Assembly: GCA_900540855.1 (NCBI GenBank)
Contig: UQHK01000031.1
Span: 1-15,786 of the forward strand
Direction: 5' to 3'
From: an uncultured Collinsella sp.
GTDB taxonomy: Bacteria; Actinomycetota; Coriobacteriia; Coriobacteriales; Coriobacteriaceae
Length of the DNA stretch: 15,786 nucleotides
Made by a program: the position numbers and the translations under genes. The notes under the pieces are model-generated. The model did no database searches. It worked only from the letters and a program-made list of their open reading frames with translations, and was not told the origin of the DNA. Below, one piece after another: positions 5,950-13,404 of this stretch; the stretch's first letter is position 1, and every line of letters starts with the position of its first letter.

Positions 5950-7996
5950 CGCCCAGCTGATCAAGGTCGATATCGCCAAAGAACACCTGGTCCTCCTTGC
6001 CGAGCGCACCCGGGATGATGGAGAAGGTGTTGGAGATGCCGTCCTGAGCATCGCGGAACGGGAGCTTGGAAACCGAAGACAGCGAAGCGATGGCGCCGTG
6101 GCTATCGCGCTTGTGCATGGGGTTAGCACCCGGGGCGAAGGGCTGGCCAGCCTTGCGGCCATCAGGCGTAGAACCGGTCTTCTTGCCGTACACGACGTTG
6201 GAGGTGATGGTCAGAACCGAGGTCGTGGGCACGGAGTTGCGGTAGGTGTCGTTCATGCGGATGTACTCCATGAACTGGTGCACAACGTCGTGAGCGATCT
6301 GGTCGACGCGGTCGTCGTCGTTACCGTACTTGGGGAACTCGCCCTCGGTCTCGAAGTCGACAATGATGCCGTTCTCGTCGCGGACGGGGTGGACCTTGGC
6401 GTACTTGATGGCGGACAGGGAGTCAGCCACGACGGAAAGGCCAGCAATGCCCGTAGCGAACCAGCGGTGCACGTGCTTGTCGTGCAGAGCCATCTGGATG
6501 CGCTCGTAGCAATACTTGTCGTGCATGTAGTGGATGATGTTCAGCGAGTTGACGTACACGCCAGCGAGCCACTTCATCATGTCGTTGTACTTGGCCACAA
6601 CGTCGTCGTAATCGAGCGTATCGCCCTCGACGGCGCGATACTTGGGGCCGACCTGCTTCTTGGAGACCTCGTCAACACCGCCGTTGAGTGCGTACAGCAG
6701 GCACTTGGCCAGGTTGGCGCGGGCGCCGAAGAACTGCATCTCCTTGCCGATGCGCATGGAGGACACGCAGCAGGCAATGCCGTAGTCGTCGCCGTGGTAG
6801 ACGCGCATGAGGTCGTCGTTCTCGTACTGAATCGAGGAGCTGGCGACAGAAGTCTTGGCGCAGAACTTCTTGAAGTTCTCGGGCAGACGGGTCGACCACA
6901 GAACGGTCATGTTGGGCTCGGGGCTGGTGCCCATGTTCTCGAGCGTGTGCAGGTAGCGGTAGCTCATCTTGGTAACGAGCGTACGGCCGTCAACACCCAT
7001 GCCGCCGATGGACTCGGTGACCCACTGCGGATCGCCGGTAAACAGGGCCTGGTACTCGGGGGTACGGGCAAACTTGACCATGCGGAGCTTCATGATGAAG
7101 TGATCCACGAACTCCTGGATCTGCTCCTCGGTGAAGGTACCGTTGGCAAGGTCGCGCTCAGCGTAGATGTCGATGAACGTGGAGGTACGGCCGATGGACA
7201 TAGCGGCGCCGTTCTGCTCCTTGACGGAAGCGAGGTAGGCGAAGTACATCCACTGGATGGCCTCCTGCGTGTTGGTAGCAGGGTTGGAAATGTCGAAACC
7301 ATAGGTCTCGGCCATCATCTTGAGCTCGCCGAGGGCGCGGATCTGCTCCTGCAGCTCCTCACGATCGCGGATGTTGTCGGCGGTCATGACCGTCGGGGTG
7401 GAAGCCTTCTGGGCCTCCTTGTCCTTGATCAGGTAGTCGACACCGTACAGGGCGACACGACGGTAGTCGCCGATGATGCGGCCGCGGCCATAGCCATCGG
7501 GCAGACCGGTGATGATGTGGGCCGAGCGGCAGGCGCGCATCTCGGGGGTGTAGACATCGAAGACGCCGGCGTTGTGAGTCTTGCGCTCGAAGGTGTAGCG
7601 CTCGACAACGTTCTCGTCGATCTTGTAGCCGTGCTGGCTGGCAGCCTGGCAAGCGATGCGGATACCGCCGTTGACGTGCAGCGCGCGCTTGAGCGGCTTG
7701 TCGGTCTGGAGGCCGACGATGGTCTCCTTGTCGCGATGGGCGTTATCGATGTAGCCAGCGGGGTGGCTCACGATACCCGTGACGGTCTTGGTGTCCATAT
7801 CGAGGACGCCGCCCTGCTCGCGCTCCTTGAGCAGCAGGTCGAGAACCTCGCCCCACAGCTCCTTGGTACGCTCGGTCGGGCCGGCGAGGAACGACTCGTC
7901 GCCCTCGTAAGGGGTGTAGTTCTTCTGGATGAAGTCTCGGACGTCAACCTCTCCCGTCCAGATGCCTTCCTTGAAGCCTTCCCATGCCTCCTGCAT
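5945..7996 (-). CDS. pflB: Pyruvate formate-lyase catalytic core lacking the glycyl-radical domain
   Basis: 683 residues matching PFL from its N-terminus to just before the C-terminal radical domain. PFL converts pyruvate and CoA to acetyl-CoA and formate. The active-site Cys409-Cys410 pair lies in DDYGIACCVSSM (E. coli Cys418-Cys419). TGLPDGYGRGRIIGDYRR at 163-180 and the pyruvate-pocket ACRSAH region are conserved. The chain ends GISNTFSIIPGALGKEDQVF plus a short acidic tail, then TAA, whereas normal PFL continues about 80 residues to the RVSGYA motif. That missing part is the next gene (5608-5859), so this is a clean split and not a loss. The ATG at 7996 is the only ATG after an in-frame TAG; AGGAG is rather far, 12 bases upstream. 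Activity needs the small subunit and PflA. Confidence 0.95.
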   Translation of the reverse strand: MQEAWEGFKEGIWTGEVDVRDFIQKNYTPYEGDESFLAGPTERTKELWGEVLDLLLKEREQGGVLDMDTKTVTGIVSHPAGYIDNAHRDKETIVGLQTDKPLKRALHVNGGIRIACQAASQHGYKIDENVVERYTFERKTHNAGVFDVYTPEMRACRSAHIITGLPDGYGRGRIIGDYRRVALYGVDYLIKDKEAQKASTPTVMTADNIRDREELQEQIRALGELKMMAETYGFDISNPATNTQEAIQWMYFAYLASVKEQNGAAMSIGRTSTFIDIYAERDLANGTFTEEQIQEFVDHFIMKLRMVKFARTPEYQALFTGDPQWVTESIGGMGVDGRTLVTKMSYRYLHTLENMGTSPEPNMTVLWSTRLPENFKKFCAKTSVASSSIQYENDDLMRVYHGDDYGIACCVSSMRIGKEMQFFGARANLAKCLLYALNGGVDEVSKKQVGPKYRAVEGDTLDYDDVVAKYNDMMKWLAGVYVNSLNIIHYMHDKYCYERIQMALHDKHVHRWFATGIAGLSVVADSLSAIKYAKVHPVRDENGIIVDFETEGEFPKYGNDDDRVDQIAHDVVHQFMEYIRMNDTYRNSVPTTSVLTITSNVVYGKKTGSTPDGRKAGQPFAPGANPMHKRDSHGAIASLSSVSKLPFRDAQDGISNTFSIIPGALGKEDQVFFGDIDLDQLGE

Positions 7997-8181
7997 TGTG
8001 TAACCACGCTCCTAGTTACGTGTAATGCGGCGCTCTCTCACACCGCTGCTTATTGAATTCTTGAATTATCGGCTTGCACTACCGGCTTCTTCCGTTCTTC
8101 ACCACACATTGGTACAGGGAAAAACGTTTGTCCACCTTGGAACTGCAACCCAAAACCCAAGATTTCACCCGTTTGAGAAGG

Positions 8182-8253
8182 ATAACATAGCCACCCCCTT
8201 CATCAGGGCTGTTATATGTTTCTTTTTTTATACCATTAGGGCGTTTTTAACAA
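8182..8253 (-). promoter_or_regulatory. Possible promoter and leader hairpin for the PFL genes
   Basis: On the minus strand, TTGTTA (8248-8253) and TATAAA (8227-8232) are good hexamers, but the 15-bp spacing is short. Just downstream, ATAACA-GCC (8207-8215) pairs with GGC-TA-TGTTAT (8182-8192), a 9-bp stem with a 2-base bulge. The start would lie about 220 bases before the PFL core. I found no clear FNR, Rex or ZTP-riboswitch pattern in the 7997-8466 gap, whose only other content is this leader and the kdgT terminator. Confidence 0.3.
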
Positions 8254-8390
8254 ATCCGCAGGAAACGCTCCCACCATCAGCTACCGTTCACCGATTCGCT
8301 TGATATTTCCCCTTGCCTTTATACGTCCTTCACTCTAGCTGTTATGCCAGCTTTAGCAGAGTAAAGTGCCCCAGAGACCCCACAGAAACT

Positions 8391-8428
8391 ACAGGGCGGC
8401 CACGGGATTTCCCCCGGGGCCGCCCTGT
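8391..8428 (-). terminator. Hairpin terminator after kdgT
   Basis: A perfect 11-bp stem ACAGGGCGGCC/GGCCGCCCTGT (8418-8428 with 8391-8401, minus strand) lies 38 bases after the kdgT stop. The following AGTTTCT is only weakly T-rich, but its position and stability fit a terminator insulating the PFL leader. Confidence 0.6.
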
Positions 8429-8466
8429 GGCATGGCTAGTTATTTAGCTTTGATTGCCGCTTGGCA

Positions 8467-9480
8467 TTAGGCGGCTGCGGCGGCTTTGTCGGTCGTTGCC
8501 TTGCTGTGGCCCTGGCCCTCAAAATGCTTGTAGCACCAGCTGGTGACCAGCGGGGTCAAAATGGCCGTCACGATAGCACATGCTGCGACCTGCGCCGTAG
8601 CCGTCGCGAGCACCGCGCCGCCGTACATGGCCTCGTTGACGCTTGCCATGGCAGCAGGCGTGGCCACATTGGCTCCGGCGCAGCTCGAAATGGCCGCACC
8701 TGCGACACCCGTACCGCCCGTGAGCTTATCGACCGCGATGACGGGAATTGCAAAGACTACCGAGCAGATCACGCCGAGCAGGATGCCGGGAAGACCACCG
8801 TTGATAAGCTGGCCAAAGGTCATGGTCGAGCCCATGGCAAAGAAGACGAGCACGATGATGGCGGAAAGTGCCGGTGCCATCATCTTCTTAAAGCTCGGGA
8901 AGAGGTTACCCAGAATAATGCCGACGACGATCGGCAGGATGGCGCCCACGAGCGACCAACCGATCGGAGCCTGACCGGCAGCGCCGAGCACGATCATCGT
9001 GACCGGAGGGCCGACAACCAGCGTGGTGATGGCGACGGCGCCACGCTCGGCCTCATTGCCCATGGTGCCCATCAGACCAGCGTACATAGCGTTGTTGGCG
9101 CCGGTGCAAGCGGCCAGCATCACCATGGCAGAGATGCCAAACAGGTTGTCGTTGAATACATAAAGGATGAGCAGCGACACGGCAACGACCACGATCTGCT
9201 TGACGGCGATGATGATGGCGCCGCGGGCAGCGGCGGCAGGAGCGCTCTTAAACGAAATCGTCGTACCGACGATGAGCAAAAAAGCGCCAACAAGCGGGCC
9301 TGCGCCCTGCTGGGTCATGCCGAGCGTAAAGCTGCCGAGCGTTTTGAACAGATCGGGGAACAGCGTGTTGAGCAGGCAGCCCAACAAAAGCGGCACCAAA
9401 ATATTGGCACCCGGGATGGAGGACATCTTAAAGAACGGCTCCTTTGCCGCCGGCGCCTCCACCGCAGTCGATTCACTCAT
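8467..9480 (-). CDS. kdgT: 2-keto-3-deoxygluconate permease (KdgT family)
   Basis: A 337-residue integral membrane protein with about ten hydrophobic segments, matching KdgT from residue ~21 onward: IPGANILVPLLLG, LGSFTLGM, GAILPIVVGIILGNL, LPGILLGV and the C-terminal IAVDKLTGGTGVAGAA followed by SSCAGANVATPAAMA. KdgT imports 2-keto-3-deoxygluconate, an intermediate of pectin and uronate breakdown, with protons. The start is the ATG at 9480 because AAAGGAG lies seven bases before it; an ATG seven codons upstream lacks such a site. A short polar N-terminal tail and an Ala-rich C-terminal tail flank the transporter. It follows the SDR gene on the same strand with a hairpin between. No KdgK or KDPG aldolase gene is in the window, so the true substrate may be a related sugar acid. 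Confidence 0.87.
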   Translation of the reverse strand: MSESTAVEAPAAKEPFFKMSSIPGANILVPLLLGCLLNTLFPDLFKTLGSFTLGMTQQGAGPLVGAFLLIVGTTISFKSAPAAAARGAIIIAVKQIVVVAVSLLILYVFNDNLFGISAMVMLAACTGANNAMYAGLMGTMGNEAERGAVAITTLVVGPPVTMIVLGAAGQAPIGWSLVGAILPIVVGIILGNLFPSFKKMMAPALSAIIVLVFFAMGSTMTFGQLINGGLPGILLGVICSVVFAIPVIAVDKLTGGTGVAGAAISSCAGANVATPAAMASVNEAMYGGAVLATATAQVAACAIVTAILTPLVTSWCYKHFEGQGHSKATTDKAAAAA

Positions 9481-9530
9481 ATATATCTCCTTTGGATGCA
9501 TGCGAATCGTAGCCGCACGCGCCTTTGTCA

Positions 9531-9569
9531 GAAAGAAGGCGACGGTCCCGAGTCGCAGGAGCCGTCGCC
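9531..9569 (-). terminator. Terminator-like hairpin between SDR and kdgT
   Basis: GGCGACGG/CCGTCGCC forms a perfect 8-bp stem (9562-9569 with 9538-9545, minus strand), followed directly by TTCTTTC. It begins about 20 bases after the SDR stop. No clear promoter is seen before kdgT, so partial read-through with polarity is likely. Confidence 0.6.
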
Positions 9570-9588
9570 GAATTAACGTCGCGGGGTA

Positions 9589-10338
9589 TTACCCGTCCAG
9601 AACGATGCCACCGTCGCAGTCACCGATCTCGCCGTTCACGAAGCTAGCGAGGTCGGAAGCGAAGAAGAGCACCATCTGCGCAGGCTCGCTGGCCTGGGCG
9701 GCGCGGCCCAGAGGAATACCGTTGATGATGCGCTGAGAGTTCTCGTCAGAGAGAATCGAGGTCATATCGGTAAGGGTGAGCGACGGGCACACGGCGTTGC
9801 AGCGGACGCCAAACTTGCCGCCTTCCTTGGCGACTGCCTTGGTTAGACCGTTAACACCGGCTTTGGAGCTGGCGTAGGCAGCGGTGCCGAGCAGGCCGCC
9901 GCCGATCTTGCCAGCAACAGAGCTCACGTTGACGATAGTGCCGGCATGGGCCGCCTTAAAGTGCGGGTACACGGCGTTCATCATGGTAAAGGTGCCGTTG
10001 AGGTTGATGTCGATGGTGCGACGCCACTCGGTGTCATCGATCTCGTCGAACTTCTTGGTGCTGATGACGCCAGCGCAGTTGATCAGGATGTTGGTTTGCG
10101 GCAGGTCCGTAAAAATCTGCTCGACGGTCTCACGCGCCTTAGGCGCATCGGCAACATCGAGCTGATAGAACTTGTTGCCCTCGCCAAGCTCGGCCACAGC
10201 GGCCTCGCCCTTGGCAGCGTTCCTTGCGATGAGCGCGACGTGTCCGCCGCCCGCGACGATGCCCTTGGCGATCTCGAGGCCAATGCCCTGAGTGCCACCC
10301 GTGACAATCGCGGTCTTGCCCGTGAAGTCAAATGCCAT
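9589..10338 (-). CDS. SDR family NAD(P)-dependent oxidoreductase (FabG/KduD-like)
   Basis: A 249-residue classical short-chain dehydrogenase. The cofactor motif TGGTQGIG is at 13-20, NCAG at 87-90 (family NNAG), catalytic Ser139/140 in NVSSVAG, and Tyr155 and Lys159 in AAYASSKAG. Two usual positions differ: NAVCPS replaces NAxxPG, and the C-terminal loop reads GDCDGG in place of xVDGG. The substrate cannot be told from sequence. Neighbouring kdgT suggests a sugar-acid step such as that of KduD (2-dehydro-3-deoxygluconate 5-dehydrogenase), but it is not clearly KduD and could be a FabG paralogue. AGGGGG lies eight bases before the ATG. The gene is divergent from marR, with 250 bases between them. 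A weak minus-strand promoter (TATTAT near 10454, with a TTGCTG upstream) may serve it. Confidence 0.88.
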   Translation of the reverse strand: MAFDFTGKTAIVTGGTQGIGLEIAKGIVAGGGHVALIARNAAKGEAAVAELGEGNKFYQLDVADAPKARETVEQIFTDLPQTNILINCAGVISTKKFDEIDDTEWRRTIDINLNGTFTMMNAVYPHFKAAHAGTIVNVSSVAGKIGGGLLGTAAYASSKAGVNGLTKAVAKEGGKFGVRCNAVCPSLTLTDMTSILSDENSQRIINGIPLGRAAQASEPAQMVLFFASDLASFVNGEIGDCDGGIVLDG

Positions 10339-10511
10339 GACTCCATCCCCCTTTATATAAGGTGTCTCCTTGCGGGAAGTTGGAGCATCGCACGTGGCGA
10401 TAAATGAGTCCCAGTCGTCATGGTGGTGACAACCCCTCGCCTAACCGCGGGCATAATAGTTCTTTGAAACGCTTCAGCAATTGAATTTTTTAACTCTTTA
10501 TGCGCTCTTTA

Positions 10512-10591
10512 TATTGCCCACTGAATGAGGCCCGAATATGCGGGTATCATCTTTCACCGAAAATAGTTTCTAGTGTTAGGGGTTTTCGGTG
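10512..10591 (+). promoter_or_regulatory. Promoter region and start-codon dyad of the MarR-ABC operon
   Basis: TATATT at 10512-10517 is a plausible -10, with no convincing -35 in the T-rich DNA upstream. Further on, CACCGAAAA (10555-10563) and TTTTCGGTG (10583-10591) form a perfect 9-bp inverted repeat with a 19-base loop. The right arm includes the marR GTG start, and the AGGGG ribosome site lies in the loop edge. It could be a MarR operator or an RNA hairpin that hides the start codon. Confidence 0.5.
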
Positions 10592-11038
10592 GAAGATACC
10601 GATTTCCATGAGCTTGGGCGTCAGCTCTTAACTGAGTTTGGCAGCATGCATCATCGCATTTCACGCTCTGCGGACAAAGCTCTCGGCGGCGAGATGGCTG
10701 TCATGCGCGCCCTCATGCTCGCTGGCGGTTCGCTCACGCCGAGCGAACTCGCAAATTGCGCCTGGGTCTCGAGTGCCCGCATCGCCAATATCTTACGCAC
10801 TCTCGAAGCCAAGGGCTGGGTCGAGCGCGAGCACTCAAAGACCGACCGTCGTCGTGTACACGTCACGATGACCGATAAGGGATTCCAGAATCTCGAAATC
10901 AAACGTCGGGAATTCGAGGAGCGCACCGCGGCCTTCCTCGAGCAGCTCGGCGAAACAGATACCCAAGAGATGGTGCGCCTTCTAAGGCGTTTCAACGAAA
11001 TTATCGACCGCAATCAAGAAAGGAGAGATGCCGAGTGA
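10589..11038 (+). CDS. MarR family transcriptional regulator
   Basis: A 149-residue winged-helix regulator. The DNA-binding region covers about residues 35-98: helices through LTPSELANCAWVSSARIANI, then a wing with the family signature EHSKTDRRRVHVTMTDKG at 81-98. N- and C-terminal helices would form the dimer. The GTG start at 10589 follows AGGGG by six bases; there is no better ATG. It overlaps the first exporter gene by four bases (GTGA), so the three genes form one operon. By analogy with MarR-ABC operons it most likely represses the operon and releases it on binding an exported drug or metabolite. The ligand cannot be predicted. The dyad at 10555-10591 is a candidate self-operator. Confidence 0.93.
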   Translation: MEDTDFHELGRQLLTEFGSMHHRISRSADKALGGEMAVMRALMLAGGSLTPSELANCAWVSSARIANILRTLEAKGWVEREHSKTDRRRVHVTMTDKGFQNLEIKRREFEERTAAFLEQLGETDTQEMVRLLRRFNEIIDRNQERRDAE

Positions 11039-13404
11039 GGATTCTCAAGCTCTTTAAAAAGCATGTCCTGGCACTGTTCACAGCTATCGTACTTATCGTA
11101 ATCAGCTGCAACGCCGATCTGGCACTGCCTACCTACATGAGCGACATCGTCGACGTGGGCGTACAGCAAGGCGGCATCGCCTCGCCCGTGCCCGACACCA
11201 TTCGTGCCGAATCACTCGATGACCTTGAGCTCTTTATGAGCACCAAGGACGCCAAAGCTGTGGAGGCCGTGTTTAGCAAGGCTGACAAAAAAGGCATTCG
11301 AACGTACAAGGGCACCGAGGAAGAGCGTGCCGATGGCGGCAAGATTGCCGACATTATGAGCCTGCCCGAGACCGTCGTCCTTTCTCTCAACCAGGGCATC
11401 GACGCCAGCTCCATGGGCGACATGACCGGCGCATCCACCGAGGCAAGCAATGGCGGCGGCGCCCAGGCCATGCCCACCCCCGAGCAGATGGCGGCAATGA
11501 CGCCCGAGCAGCTCGCCGAGATGCAGCAGAAGGCCACAGCGGCGCAAAACATGCAAAAGCAGATTGATGCCGACGGCGGCAAGATCACCATGAAGAGTCT
11601 GCGCCTAGGTGTCGAGGGCGGTCTGGTAGACCAAAGCAAGCTCGTCGAGGGCGCCAATGAAATGGCGGACAAAATGGGCTCCATGTCGGGCTCCATCGTG
11701 ACCCAACGCGCCGTGAGCTATGTGCAAGACGAGTACAAGGCGCAGGGTATCGACCCCGCCGACGTGCAGAACGCCTACCTGGGCCGCATGGCGACCACGA
11801 TGTTTGGTCTGTGCCTGATCTCACTGGTCGCCACCATCCTAACCGGCGCCGTGGCCTCGCGCACCGCCTGTTCCATCGCACGCGACCTGCGCCGCGAGAC
11901 CTTCAACAAGGTCATGCACTTCTCGCCGGCCGAGGTGGGCAAGTTTAGCCAGGCCTCGCTCATCACTCGCTGCACCAACGACATTCAGCAGATTCAGATG
12001 GCCGCAACCCTGTTTATCCGCATGTGCCTCATGGCGCCCGTCATGGGCATCGTCGCCGTCATGCGCATCCTGGCCAACCACACCGGCCTGGAGTGGACCA
12101 TCGCCGTGGCCATCATCGCGGTCTCGGCCGTCGTCGGCGTGCTTATGGGCCTCACCATGCCCAAGTTCAAAAAGATGCAGAGCTTTGTGGACCGCGTGAA
12201 CCTTACCGCCCGCGAGCTGCTCGACGGCCTTATGCCCATCCGCTCGTTTAACCGCGAGGAGCATGAGCTCGAGCGCTTTGACCAGGCGTCCCTCGACCTG
12301 ATGACCACGCAGCTCTACACCAACCGCGCCATGAGCTTTATGATGCCGCTCATGATGCTCGTCATGAACTGCATCACCGTGCTTATCGTCTGGTTTGGCG
12401 CGCAGGGCGTGTCCGACGGCGTGATGCAGGTCGGCAACATGATGGCGTTCATCTCCTACACCATGCAGATCGTCATGGCGTTTATGATCCTCACCATGGT
12501 TTCGGTTATCCTGCCCCGCGCCGAGGTCGCAGCAGAGCGCGTGGAAGAGGTCATCACCTGCCCCACGAGCATCAACGACCCTGCCTCGCCCAAACTGCCC
12601 GCAGCCAGCGCGCCGCGCGGTGAGCTCACCTTCCGCGACGTGAGCTTCCAGTACCCCGATGCCCGCGCCGATGTCATCAGCGGCGTGAACTTCACCACAC
12701 ATGCCGGCCAGATGCTCGGCATCATTGGCTCAACGGGTTCGGGCAAGTCCACGCTCGTGCAGCTGATTCCGCGCCTGTACGACGTCACGGGCGGCAGCAT
12801 TTCGCTCGACGGCATCGACGTGCGCGACATGACCCTTTCCGAGCTGCGCCACCGCATTGGTTACATCCCGCAGCAGGGTCGCCTGTTCTCGGGCACCGTC
12901 GAGAGCAACCTCAAGTTTGCCGGCGACATGGTAAGCGATGATGATATGCGCCAGGCGGCACGCATCGCCCAGGCCGAGGACTTTATCGCCGAGCGCGAGG
13001 GCGGCTACGACTCCCCCATCAGCCAGGGCGGCTCCAATATTTCGGGTGGTCAGCGCCAACGCCTGGCCATTGCCCGCGCGTTGGCCAAAAAGCCCGAGGT
13101 CGTGGTGTTCGATGACTCGTTTAGCGCCCTCGACTACAAGACCGACGCGCGCCTGCGCGAGGAGCTGGCCAAAAACGTCACCGACGCCGCACTCGTGGTC
13201 GTGGCCCAGCGCATCGCGACCATCATGCACGCCGACCAGATCATCGTGCTCGACGACGGTCACGTAGTGGGCACCGGCACGCACGAGGAGCTGCTGCGCA
13301 GCTGCCCGGCGTACCTGGAGATCGCACAGTCGCAGCTTTCCGCCGAGGAGCTGGGGCTTACCCAAGAAGAAATTGCAGCCGTCATGGAAGGAGGCGAGCA
13401 CTAA
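11035..13404 (+). CDS. ABC exporter half-transporter with extracytoplasmic insertion and degenerate ATPase site
   Basis: A 789-residue type IV (exporter) ABC half-transporter. TM1 is about 11-34 and TM2 begins about 253; between them lies an unusual ~210-residue, mostly polar segment with a Met/Gln/Ala-rich part containing two TPEQxAxM repeats (148-163). TM3-TM6 run to about 495. The nucleotide-binding domain has Walker A GSTGSGKS (565-572), Q-loop IPQQ (611-614), signature ISGGQ (669-673) and Walker B VVVFDD (689-694). Asp694 replaces the catalytic Glu, and Gln725 (VAQR) replaces the switch His. This is the degenerate-site pattern of heterodimeric exporters such as BmrCD and TM287/288. The GTG start overlaps marR; AGGAGA lies nine bases upstream. 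It partners with the next gene. The substrate is unknown, probably hydrophobic drugs or lipid-like compounds. Confidence 0.94.
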   Translation: MRILKLFKKHVLALFTAIVLIVISCNADLALPTYMSDIVDVGVQQGGIASPVPDTIRAESLDDLELFMSTKDAKAVEAVFSKADKKGIRTYKGTEEERADGGKIADIMSLPETVVLSLNQGIDASSMGDMTGASTEASNGGGAQAMPTPEQMAAMTPEQLAEMQQKATAAQNMQKQIDADGGKITMKSLRLGVEGGLVDQSKLVEGANEMADKMGSMSGSIVTQRAVSYVQDEYKAQGIDPADVQNAYLGRMATTMFGLCLISLVATILTGAVASRTACSIARDLRRETFNKVMHFSPAEVGKFSQASLITRCTNDIQQIQMAATLFIRMCLMAPVMGIVAVMRILANHTGLEWTIAVAIIAVSAVVGVLMGLTMPKFKKMQSFVDRVNLTARELLDGLMPIRSFNREEHELERFDQASLDLMTTQLYTNRAMSFMMPLMMLVMNCITVLIVWFGAQGVSDGVMQVGNMMAFISYTMQIVMAFMILTMVSVILPRAEVAAERVEEVITCPTSINDPASPKLPAASAPRGELTFRDVSFQYPDARADVISGVNFTTHAGQMLGIIGSTGSGKSTLVQLIPRLYDVTGGSISLDGIDVRDMTLSELRHRIGYIPQQGRLFSGTVESNLKFAGDMVSDDDMRQAARIAQAEDFIAEREGGYDSPISQGGSNISGGQRQRLAIARALAKKPEVVVFDDSFSALDYKTDARLREELAKNVTDAALVVVAQRIATIMHADQIIVLDDGHVVGTGTHEELLRSCPAYLEIAQSQLSAEELGLTQEEIAAVMEGGEH

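Noticed and set aside
6098..8056. 652-codon open frame on the plus strand opposite the PFL core
   Set aside because: It is the antisense shadow of a confidently identified gene; its Val/His/Asp/Gly-rich product has no recognisable domain.
7997..8466. ZTP (pfl-motif) riboswitch, FNR or Rex site before PFL
   Set aside because: I looked for the conserved ZTP core and for the TTGAT-N4-ATCAA and TTGTGA-type dyads and found none.
8461..9576. 371-codon plus-strand frame opposite kdgT
   Set aside because: The His/Arg/Asp-rich translation is the complement of hydrophobic KdgT codons.
11839..12702. 287-codon minus-strand frame opposite the first exporter gene
   Set aside because: Antisense shadow with extreme His/Asp content and no domain; the plus-strand gene is certain.
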